A model generated the notes under the pieces. That model was given only the letters and a program-made list of their open reading frames with translations. It was not told the DNA's origin and searched no databases. From Chloroflexota bacterium (lineage in GTDB: Bacteria; Chloroflexota; Dormibacteria; Dormibacterales; Dormibacteraceae): a DNA stretch of 14,784 nt. The position numbers were made by a program, and so were the translations under genes. The stretch lies in NCBI GenBank assembly GCA_005880755.1, contig VBGV01000237.1:1-14784 (forward strand). The letters run 5' to 3'. Below are positions 7,338-12,991 of this stretch, piece after piece (the first letter of the stretch is position 1; every line of letters starts with the position of its first letter).

Positions 7338-7367
7338 AAAAAGGCGGCCTGAACCGGAGGCGCCGCC
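7337..7367 (-). terminator. Terminator-like hairpin at the 3' edge of repeat copy B
   Basis: Read on the minus strand: GGCGGC, a 13-base loop, GCCGCC, then TTTTTG. The stem arms are 7362-7367 and 7343-7348 and the T-run is about 7338-7342. It would stop transcription leaving copy B before the acyl-CoA dehydrogenase start about 15 bases on. The large loop and short stem make it only moderately convincing. The left arm is also part of the terminal inverted repeat of copy B, so the structure may exist for that reason instead. Confidence 0.4.
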
Positions 7368-7576
7368 GCAGATTCGCGTCCTCGACGGCCGGAGCCAAGG
7401 AGGCGACGAGCACGCCAGGGAGCGCATCGCGTAGATGCGTGACCGAACGCGCGCAGGAGCCGACGCAGGCTTCAGCGCCCCCCGGGGTCCCCGCGAAATC
7501 GAAGATTTCGTGGGGTGGGATGGCGCCCGGCCGTCTAGGCGCGAAGATGCAAGGCCCCTCCGGTTCCAGGCCGCCT
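7342..7576 (-). repeat. Dispersed non-coding repeat, copy B, with terminal inverted repeats
   Basis: This 235-bp element lies between the divergent acyl-CoA dehydrogenase and zinc-ribbon genes. Its ends are inverted repeats: AGGCGGCCTGAACCGGAGG (7342-7360) against CCTCCGGTTCCAGGCCGCCT (7557-7576), perfect apart from one extra base. The core 7382-7479, read on the minus strand, matches copy A at 92 of 98 positions and retains the CGCATC/GATGCG hairpin (7423-7439). Replacing its 42-base extra segment (7480-7521) with the 3 bases of copy A gives exactly the 196-bp length of copy A. No target-site duplication is evident (only AA on each side) and no transposase is seen. A MITE-like element is the simplest reading; a repeated small RNA gene is an alternative. 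It must contain or displace the promoters of both flanking genes. Confidence 0.85.
7489..7515. repeat. Strong hairpin inside the extra segment of repeat copy B
   Basis: CCCCGCGAAATC (7489-7500) pairs with GATTTCGTGGGG (7504-7515) around a 3-base GAA loop. This makes a 12-bp stem with a single G-T pair. The hairpin lies wholly within the segment missing from copy A, so it may be a separable module that was gained by B or lost from A. Confidence 0.7.
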
Positions 7577-7594
7577 AATGGCAAACTGGAGTGG

Positions 7595-7963
7595 ATGGCA
7601 GCCGAGGTCCTGTGTGGGCGGTGCGGGGCGCTGCTGACCAACCCGACCGCGCCGTGTCCGCGATGTGGGTCGCCTGCATCAGGCCGCTACGCCGCCGCGG
7701 TCGCTCGACCGCGCAAGAGCCCGCGGCTGGCCGCAGTCCTCGCCATCGTGCCGGGCCTCGGCCACTTCTATCTCGGCCACAACCTGAAGGGTTTCGGTTT
7801 TCTCCTGGGCATAGGCGGTTTTCAACTGTTCGACCTGGGCCTTGACGCGAGCGTGATCGGCCTGTCGATCGGGGTCCCACTCGAGCTCGGCCCCGGCGCG
7901 CTGTGGGTCTTCAGCATCGTCGATGCCTACCGCACCGCCAAGCAAATGGAGTCGACGGGCTAA
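7595..7963 (+). CDS. Small zinc-ribbon membrane protein of unknown function
   Basis: A 122-residue protein. Residues 7-24 form a zinc ribbon with C7-x2-C10 and C21-x2-C24. It is followed by a basic linker (RPRKSPR) and two or three hydrophobic segments starting at about residue 43. The piece PGLGHFYLGHNLKGFGFLLG and the closing DAYRTAK resemble TM2-like small membrane proteins in which a zinc ribbon precedes the helices. The start ATG 7595 is chosen because the open frame upstream is repeat copy B; GGAG lies only three bases before it, so the start is not certain. The TAA stop overlaps the stop of the convergent AT-hook gene. The function is unknown. Confidence 0.75.
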   Translation: MAAEVLCGRCGALLTNPTAPCPRCGSPASGRYAAAVARPRKSPRLAAVLAIVPGLGHFYLGHNLKGFGFLLGIGGFQLFDLGLDASVIGLSIGVPLELGPGALWVFSIVDAYRTAKQMESTG

Positions 7964-8310
7964 GAGGTTCGGCGCCTCCTCGTCGCTGACTTTCGCTTGC
8001 GGCCATTTGCGGGAGCGGCCTTGCGTCCCCGCTTGGTTGCCGATCCAAGCGCCCTCTGCACGCGACGCGAGATCGTGCGCAATCCACGCTCCACGCCCTT
8101 GCTTGCCGTTGACTTGGTCGTGCGCTCCGTCAACTTGGTGACCTGGCGCTGCAGCTGACGGTTCTTGCTGATGAGCTCCGCGACCATCGCATTGAGCTGC
8201 TTGACAAGGTCGCCGCCAACTGCCCTCTTCCGTCTGGTGCGAGTTGTTTTCGATCCGGGCGGACGTCCGCGGCGCCGCGGTGCATTTGGCTGTGCTTCCT
8301 CTGGTGCCAT
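7960..8310 (-). CDS. Basic AT-hook, coiled-coil protein, probably DNA-binding
   Basis: A 116-residue, very Arg/Lys-rich protein. An AT-hook-like core RRGRPPGSK is at residues 13-21. Residues 34-66 (LVKQLNAMVAELISKNRQLQ and on) form a likely coiled coil that could dimerise. The C-terminal third is a basic tail, with KRGRKA and a final RRRRTS, resembling the disordered tails of histone-like proteins. The likely role is nucleoid association or bridging of AT-rich minor grooves; no enzymatic motif is present. The start ATG 8310 has a good GGGGAG site five bases upstream. The stop overlaps the convergent zinc-ribbon gene by three bases. It could instead bind RNA. Confidence 0.75.
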   Translation of the reverse strand: MAPEEAQPNAPRRRGRPPGSKTTRTRRKRAVGGDLVKQLNAMVAELISKNRQLQRQVTKLTERTTKSTASKGVERGLRTISRRVQRALGSATKRGRKAAPANGRKRKSATRRRRTS

Positions 8311-8325
8311 GTCACTCCCCTGAAC

Positions 8326-8362
8326 AAAAAGAAAATCGAGCGCAGCAATTCTAGCTGCGCCC
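8326..8362 (-). terminator. Intrinsic terminator after the RNase H-like gene
   Basis: Read on the minus strand: GGGCGCAGC (8362-8354), a 7-base TAGAATT loop, GCTGCGCTC (8346-8338), then GATTTTCTTTTTG. The stem has 9 pairs including one G-T and is followed by a T-rich tract, the clearest terminator in the window. It begins 21 bases after the RNase H-like stop (8384) and ends only 15 bases before the AT-hook gene start, so the latter needs its own promoter or read-through. Confidence 0.8.
8348..8353 (-). promoter_or_regulatory. Possible -10 element (TAGAAT) in the terminator loop, for the AT-hook gene
   Basis: TAGAAT matches the sigma70-type TATAAT at five of six bases and sits 37 bases before the AT-hook start, a fitting distance. 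No convincing -35 is seen 16-18 bases upstream. It is proposed mainly because the gene lies directly behind a terminator. Confidence 0.25.
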
Positions 8363-8383
8363 GATTGGATTTCCCTGAAAGGT

Positions 8384-8797
8384 TTAAGCGGCGGCGAGCA
8401 TTGGCTGTTTGGAGAGACTCTTCAATCCTTCACGTGCCAACTCGTGTGCAGGATTGGCTTTACGGCTCACATAACGAACCACGCGCCAGCCGCGCCGGCA
8501 TCGTTCGCGAACTTCGTGCACCGCAACGCGAAAACTGTCGCTTGACGGCATCCGGCTTCGGACAACTGGAGCGCAATCCGTGCGCACGATCACACGGTGA
8601 TAGGGCCAGCGCGCGGCGGCAAGATCGAGCGCGCCCGCGCACACGTGCGCTTCCAGCTGAGCCGAGCCACCCATATGCGAAAAGCCGAACGACTCCGTGT
8701 AGACGGCCCGCCCTCTAACAAAAACGGCCAGGCCACATCCGGCCCGGCCATGCTTGTCCAGCGCGGCGTCCACGTAGATCACCAGGCACTCCCGCAA
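8384..8797 (-). CDS. RNase H-like domain protein
   Basis: A 137-residue single-domain protein of the ribonuclease H fold. The expected acidic residues can be followed: D10 in YVDAAL at the end of strand 1, E49 in QLEAHV on the first helix, D74 in VRTDC after strand 4, and a C-terminal NPAHELA (115-121) where RNase HI-like proteins usually have N-x2-A-D-x-L-A. The last acidic residue is therefore shifted or replaced (H118-E119). It may cut RNA in RNA-DNA hybrids, or act as a non-canonical RVT_3-like nuclease. The start is TTG 8797, supported by GGGAGG eight bases upstream; the nearby ATG at 8804 is out of frame. It is followed by an intrinsic terminator and then the AT-hook gene. Confidence 0.72.
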   Translation of the reverse strand: MRECLVIYVDAALDKHGRAGCGLAVFVRGRAVYTESFGFSHMGGSAQLEAHVCAGALDLAAARWPYHRVIVRTDCAPVVRSRMPSSDSFRVAVHEVRERCRRGWRVVRYVSRKANPAHELAREGLKSLSKQPMLAAA

Positions 8798-8821
8798 ACT
8801 GCATTCCTCCCGTCTGGGGGT

Positions 8822-8842
8822 CGTGGCGGTGGGCCCGCCACG
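8822..8842 (-). other. Hairpin in the leader of the RNase H-like gene
   Basis: CGTGGCGG and CCGCCACG are perfect 8-bp arms around a 5-base loop. On the minus strand the hairpin lies upstream of the GGGAGG ribosome binding site (8808-8813). No T-run follows, so it is not a standard terminator for fabI. It may stabilise the leader RNA or block read-through. Confidence 0.4.
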
Positions 8843-8883
8843 CCACGATTTCGGAAGAGCCTAACATGATGTTGCGCGCTTGT

Positions 8884-8908
8884 CCCCAGTCGGACACAAC
8901 ATCTGGGG
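8884..8908 (-). other. Inverted repeat directly after the enoyl-ACP reductase stop
   Basis: CCCCAG and CTGGGG flank a 13-base spacer, starting one base after the TGA at 8909. It could be a weak 3'-end structure for the long operon, but it lacks a T-run. The minus-strand region down to 8798 shows no convincing promoter by eye. Confidence 0.3.
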
Positions 8909-9697
8909 TCAATCAGCGGGTGGCAGTTCAGTCCCCATCGCGTGGTAGCCGCCGTCGACGTGCAGGAGCTCGCCGGTGGTCATGTCCAGGTGGTCCGACA
9001 GGAGGACGGCCACCGCACGCCCGACCGGGGATTTGTCCTGCAGGCTCCAGCCGAGCGGAGCCCGTTTTTCCCACACCTCTTCGAAATCCTTGAAGCCCGG
9101 GATGCCGCTTGCGGCAAGGGTCGCGAGTGGACCGGCGCAAACCGCGTTGACTCGAATTTTGTAACGGCCCAGATCGCGCGCGAGGTATCGGGTCACCGAT
9201 TCCAACGCCGCCTTGGAGACGCCCATCCAGTCATATTTCGGCCAGGCGCTGGTTGAATTATCAAAGTCAAGCGTGACCATGGACCCGCCATGCTCTCGCA
9301 TCAAGGGAAGAAATCCCCGCGCCATTTCCTTGAACGAAAAAGCGCTGACTTGAAGCGCCGTCGCGACGCTTTCCCATGGCGTGTTCAGGAACTGGCCGCC
9401 GAGCGCATCCGCCGGCGCAAAGGCCACCGAATGCACCAGCCCGTCGAGCCGGTCCCAGCGCTTTTCCGTTTCCTTGACCGCGTGCGCGATGTCATCGGGC
9501 TTGGTCACATCCATCTCGAGAATCTCGGGCACCGGGTCGAGCTTCTTGGCCGTCATCTGCGTGATGCTCATCATCCGGCCGAAGCTGGTGAGCAGGATCT
9601 CCGCGCCCTCACGCTGCGCCTCCTGGGCGATCGAATAGCCGATGCTGCGCCGATCTGACATTCCCGCGATGAGGACGTGCTTGCCCTTGAGGATCAC
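8909..9697 (-). CDS. fabI: Enoyl-ACP reductase, InhA/FabI type
   Basis: NADH-dependent reductase for the last step of each fatty-acid elongation cycle. It has 262 residues, usual length. The nucleotide-binding stretch GMSDRRSIGYSIAQ (12-25) is the SDR-type FabI pattern. The catalytic pair is Y155 and K162 (Y-x6-K in YDWMGVSK). LDFD with F145, W-M after the Tyr, and SKAALESVTRYLARDLG resemble mycobacterial InhA more than E. coli FabI, so Y155, K162 and F145 correspond to InhA Tyr158, Lys165 and Phe149 (residue matching by eye). The start is GTG 9697, nine bases after the sulfurtransferase stop; the ribosome binding site is weak. It is the last gene of the cta-containing operon. No other fatty-acid synthase genes are in view. 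Confidence 0.92.
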   Translation of the reverse strand: MILKGKHVLIAGMSDRRSIGYSIAQEAQREGAEILLTSFGRMMSITQMTAKKLDPVPEILEMDVTKPDDIAHAVKETEKRWDRLDGLVHSVAFAPADALGGQFLNTPWESVATALQVSAFSFKEMARGFLPLMREHGGSMVTLDFDNSTSAWPKYDWMGVSKAALESVTRYLARDLGRYKIRVNAVCAGPLATLAASGIPGFKDFEEVWEKRAPLGWSLQDKSPVGRAVAVLLSDHLDMTTGELLHVDGGYHAMGTELPPAD

Positions 9698-9706
9698 AGG
9701 GCTACT

Positions 9707-10522
9707 TTAGGGCTCGGGGCCGGTGGCCACGGGAGCGTCACGCCGCGACCAATCGCTCCAAGCACCCGCATACAGGCGGGCGTTCGGAAGGCCCGCGATC
9801 TCCATCGCAAGCAGATGATGGGTCGCGTTCACGCCGGAGCCGCAGTAGAAGACAGCGCCGTTCTGTGCTCCGAGCGCCTCATACCTTCGGCGCAGCTCGG
9901 CCGCGGATTTGAAGCGGCCGTCAGGGCCGAGGTTGTCCGCGAAAGGCGCGCTGAGCGCCCCGGGGACGTGCCCCGCCTTCGGATCGACCGGCTCGGTCTC
10001 GCCACGGTAGCGTTCGCCGGCTCGGGCGTCGATCAGGGGGACGCCACGGAGGCTGCGCACCTCGTCGAAGTCGAGAACCAGGCTGGCGTCGGCTGCTCGC
10101 GCACGGAAGGTTCCAGGTTCGACAGCCGGCGCATCGGTCTCGAGCGGTCCTCCCCACGCCTGCAGCCCACCGTCGAGCACTGCCTGCGCGCCATGTCCGA
10201 AGTAGCCGAGCAGGAACCACAATCGCGCCGCGACCGAACCACCGGCGTCGTCGTAGCCGACGACCATTGTGTCGGGGTCGACACCCGCCTTCCGCATCTC
10301 GCGCTCGAACTGTTCCGCAGTGGGTAGCGGATGGCGACCTGCTCCCTCTTCGCCCGTGACGTCCTCCAGGGCGACGAACACCGCGCCAGGTATGTGGCCG
10401 CGAAAGTATTCCTCGCGGCCGACCCGGCGCTGGAGGTACCAGCGGAAGTCGATCACGCGGACATCGGGATCCGCGAGGTGCTTGTGCAGCCACCCGGCTT
10501 CAACGAGCGGACCGAATTTCAT
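9707..10522 (-). CDS. Tandem-rhodanese sulfurtransferase (3-mercaptopyruvate/thiosulfate type)
   Basis: Transfers a sulfane sulfur from thiosulfate or 3-mercaptopyruvate to a thiol or cyanide acceptor. It has 271 residues with two rhodanese domains. The N-terminal one (about 1-125) is inactive, with D91 in YDDAGG where a catalytic Cys would lie. The C-terminal one (about 145-268) carries C227 in YCGSGVNATHH. The CGSGV loop is the form associated with mercaptopyruvate sulfurtransferases, whereas CRKGV marks thiosulfate ones. The closing LYAGAWSDWSRRDAPVATG is the usual C-terminal signature. The start ATG 10522 overlaps the lactonase stop (ATGA). The substrate remains inferred. Confidence 0.9.
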   Translation of the reverse strand: MKFGPLVEAGWLHKHLADPDVRVIDFRWYLQRRVGREEYFRGHIPGAVFVALEDVTGEEGAGRHPLPTAEQFEREMRKAGVDPDTMVVGYDDAGGSVAARLWFLLGYFGHGAQAVLDGGLQAWGGPLETDAPAVEPGTFRARAADASLVLDFDEVRSLRGVPLIDARAGERYRGETEPVDPKAGHVPGALSAPFADNLGPDGRFKSAAELRRRYEALGAQNGAVFYCGSGVNATHHLLAMEIAGLPNARLYAGAWSDWSRRDAPVATGPEP

Positions 10523-11172
10523 CGCACCACGCGCGTGTCGTGGCAGAAGTGGACCTCATGAGGCTGCATCGCGTGGACCTTCTTCAGCGAGCGGGTCCAA
10601 TCGCGTCGGTTGTCATGCTGCCCCGGCCACGAACTGAGGTCGGCTTTCTCTCCCTCACGGTAAATGTCCGATGTGTACGCGGCGTCGCCGATCATCACGG
10701 CCGCACCGTCGACCGTGTCAACGAAAACGCTTTGGTGACCGACCGTATGCCCCGGCGTCGCGACTGCTCGCACTCCGTCAGCGACCTGAGCGTCGCCGTC
10801 GAGCAACTCAAAGCGGGCACCGGCAAAGTCGAACCACTCGGAGGTCGTCTTGTCATGTCTGCGTGCGCGCTCCAGCTCTGATCGCTGGATGTAAAACGGC
10901 GCGTGTTTGAAGACCGCGTTCTGTCCGCAGTGGTCGAAATGGAGGTGGCTGTTGATCACGATCTTCACGTCGGCAGGGCTTAGGTCGTGCTCGGCCAGCG
11001 CATCGGCGACGTGCCGGTTCACCACCTTCCATTCCTGGACCAGCTCGGTCGGCCAGCCGACCCCTGTATCGACCAGGATCGCGCCCGCGCGCGGGTGCTT
11101 GATCACGAACCCGTGTACCGGCACCGAATTGAGCTTGCCGATGCGCGCGAGGTGGAGCCGGACGATCTCCAC
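10519..11172 (-). CDS. Metallo-beta-lactamase fold hydrolase, N-acyl homoserine lactonase-like
   Basis: A 217-residue zinc hydrolase. Metal ligands are visible as H76-L-H78-F-D80-H81, H142 in TPGHTVGH, D163 in IGDAAYT and H211 in CHDTR, so a two-zinc site is complete. NSHLHFDHCGQN and the following FYIQRSELE resemble AHL lactonases (AiiA/AttM group) more than glyoxalase II or persulfide dioxygenases. The natural substrate is unknown; lactones are the first guess. The start is GTG 11172, five bases after the ctaB stop. The open frame continues to 11727, but that stretch is antisense-frame Arg-rich sequence inside ctaB. Its stop overlaps the sulfurtransferase start, so the gene is embedded in the cta operon. 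Confidence 0.85.
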   Translation of the reverse strand: MEIVRLHLARIGKLNSVPVHGFVIKHPRAGAILVDTGVGWPTELVQEWKVVNRHVADALAEHDLSPADVKIVINSHLHFDHCGQNAVFKHAPFYIQRSELERARRHDKTTSEWFDFAGARFELLDGDAQVADGVRAVATPGHTVGHQSVFVDTVDGAAVMIGDAAYTSDIYREGEKADLSSWPGQHDNRRDWTRSLKKVHAMQPHEVHFCHDTRVVR

Positions 11173-11177
11173 CCCTG

Positions 11178-12071
11178 TCAGGGAATGAACGGCGAGACGG
11201 CGAAGACCGCGAACAGCAGCGCGACGTACACCATCGAATAGGTCCACAGCCGCCGCGTCCACCGCTTGCCTTCGAGGTCCAGGACCGAGATGCCCACGAG
11301 GCCCACGCCGAGCACGATCGCGCCCGCCAGGTACACGGTGCCGGCGGAGCCGGTGAAGAACGGCACCAGGCTCACGAGCATCGTGAGCGCCGCGTAGACG
11401 ACGGTCTGCCGCTTGGCTGACCGCTCTCCGGCGACCACCGGCAGCATGGGGATGTTCGCGCGTGCGTAGTCGCTCTTGATCAGCTGCGCCAGTGCCCAGA
11501 AGTGCGGCGGCGTCCAGAAAAAGATGACCGCGAACAACGACAGGGCGGTGAGGTCGAGCTGGCCGGTCGCCGCGGCCCAGCCCACGAGAGGAGGAACGGC
11601 GCCCGCGGCACCGCCGATGACGATGTTTTGGGGCGTCGATCGCTTCAGCCAGATCGTGTAGACGAAGACATAGATCAGCGCGCCCGCCAGCGCGAGAGAG
11701 GCGGCGAGCAGGTTGGCGCCCGCCCACAGCACGGCAAACGACAGCGCGACCAGCACGACCCCGATCGCAAGCGCGTGCCAGGCGGGGATCCGGCCGTCGG
11801 GCAGCGGCCTGCGCCGCGTCCGATTCATCTCCGCGTCGATGTCCCGGTCGAACCAGCAGTTGATGGCGTGCCCTCCGCCAGCGGCAAGGGTCCCACCCAC
11901 CAGCACCGCCAACACGGACGCGACGCGAGGATGGCCGTGCGAGGCCGGGACCATCACGCCGATCGCGGTCGCGTCGAGGAGCACGACCACGCGGAGCTTG
12001 AGCAGGCTGATGTAGTCGCGAGCGACGGCGGCAAAGCTCCGGGCGCGGGGCACCGCCTGGACGAGGCTCAC
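11178..12071 (-). CDS. ctaB: Protoheme IX farnesyltransferase (heme O synthase)
   Basis: Adds a farnesyl group to heme B to make heme O, the precursor of heme A for aa3-type oxidases; integral inner-membrane enzyme. It has 297 residues, family length. The prenyltransferase motif N71-x3-D75-x3-D79 is seen in NCWFDRDID, followed by NRTRRRPLPDGRI. The downstream FFWTPPHFWALA and YARANIPMLPVV are CtaB hallmarks. Roughly nine membrane segments are expected. The start GTG 12071 overlaps the ctaA stop (GTGA) and is far better than the longer frame reaching 12422, which runs through ctaA in another frame. The next gene starts five bases after the stop. Confidence 0.94.
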   Translation of the reverse strand: MSLVQAVPRARSFAAVARDYISLLKLRVVVLLDATAIGVMVPASHGHPRVASVLAVLVGGTLAAGGGHAINCWFDRDIDAEMNRTRRRPLPDGRIPAWHALAIGVVLVALSFAVLWAGANLLAASLALAGALIYVFVYTIWLKRSTPQNIVIGGAAGAVPPLVGWAAATGQLDLTALSLFAVIFFWTPPHFWALAQLIKSDYARANIPMLPVVAGERSAKRQTVVYAALTMLVSLVPFFTGSAGTVYLAGAIVLGVGLVGISVLDLEGKRWTRRLWTYSMVYVALLFAVFAVSPFIP

Positions 12072-12979
12072 GCGGGTCGCTTCTCCACCGCCAGCCGAGA
12101 CATCGCCCGCTCGCGGTCTGTCCGCGGAAGTGTCAGCAGCGCGATCGACAACATGCCGGACCAAACCAGCGTGGCGATCGCGACGTGCAGACCGTTGAAC
12201 AGCGCGGCGTTCGTCAGCGCTGCGGCTGCCCCGACCGCGACCTGCAGCCCAAGTACGAGGAGCGTCACCAACGCCACGGGCCGGACTGACGCCTGGCGCA
12301 GCGAGCCGATCAACACGTAGACGAGCATGACGCCGATCACGAGCACGGCTCCGCGGTGGAGCATCGTGAAAGCGTTCGCTCCGGCGAAGTCGAGCGCCAA
12401 GCCGTTGCCGCAAAGCGGCCACGCGTGACAGCTCTCGTCAGCCGAGCTCGCCACCACCGTGGAACCGGTCAGGAGAAGGAAGTAAGTCGCCGCCGCCGCG
12501 ATCAAGGCCAGGCGGCGGAATGAGTGGTCCCGCACGCCCTCGGTCGTCGGCAGCGACATCACCGCCGTCGCGATGAGGAACCCGAGGATGATCATGGCCA
12601 GACCCAGGTGCACCAGGACCAACCAGGGCGCCAGCTCGTTGGTAACCACGACCCCGCCCAGCGCGCCTTCGGCTGCAATTGCCACCAGCGACGCTGTCGC
12701 GAGCCAGGCGACCAGTGGACGCTGGTGCCGGAAGACAGCCCACGCCAGGACCACCGTCGCGATGAGCAGAAGTCCTGTGATCGCTCCGACCGTCCGGTGC
12801 GAGTACTCGATGATCGAGTGGACGTCCGCCGCGGGGTAGGGACGCCCGTGACACAGCGGCCAGTCGGGACACCCGAGTCCCGACGCCGTCACGCGGACCA
12901 CGCCGCCGAGCGCGATCTGCAGGTAGGCGAAGAGGGCGGTCAGAAACGCGACACGGCGAAAAAACGCGATCGACAGCAT
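12068..12979 (-). CDS. ctaA: Heme A synthase
   Basis: Oxidises heme O to heme A in the membrane for cytochrome oxidase. It has 303 residues and eight likely membrane helices in two related four-helix halves. RVTASGLGCPDWPLCHG (29-45) carries the first Cys pair, C37 and C43. EYSHR holds E58 and H61, equivalent to the essential Glu57/His60 of the Bacillus enzyme. Further heme-ligand histidines are H124, H208 (LHRG) and H265 (GLHVA). A second Cys pair is C184/C190 in SCHAWPLCG. Both Cys pairs are kept, as in the Bacillus-type class. It starts at ATG 12979, 12 bases after the Sco1-TlpA fusion gene, whose thiol-reducing domains could act on such disulfides. Confidence 0.95.
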   Translation of the reverse strand: MLSIAFFRRVAFLTALFAYLQIALGGVVRVTASGLGCPDWPLCHGRPYPAADVHSIIEYSHRTVGAITGLLLIATVVLAWAVFRHQRPLVAWLATASLVAIAAEGALGGVVVTNELAPWLVLVHLGLAMIILGFLIATAVMSLPTTEGVRDHSFRRLALIAAAATYFLLLTGSTVVASSADESCHAWPLCGNGLALDFAGANAFTMLHRGAVLVIGVMLVYVLIGSLRQASVRPVALVTLLVLGLQVAVGAAAALTNAALFNGLHVAIATLVWSGMLSIALLTLPRTDRERAMSRLAVEKRPA

Positions 12980-12991
12980 CCGTCGGCCAGT

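Noticed and set aside
7439..7594. Upstream in-frame extension of the zinc-ribbon gene
   Set aside because: The 52 extra codons are mostly repeat copy B, which is conserved as DNA rather than as protein; ATG 7595 directly precedes the zinc ribbon.
11173..11727. N-terminal extension of the lactonase frame into ctaB
   Set aside because: Arg-rich out-of-frame sequence; the metallo-beta-lactamase fold begins right after GTG 11172.
11502..12320. Plus-strand frame opposite ctaB and ctaA
   Set aside because: Antisense to two clear membrane enzymes; the translation is charged and repetitive, without domains.
12072..12422. N-terminal extension of the ctaB frame into ctaA
   Set aside because: No membrane segments or family similarity; GTG 12071 overlaps the ctaA stop and gives the standard CtaB length.
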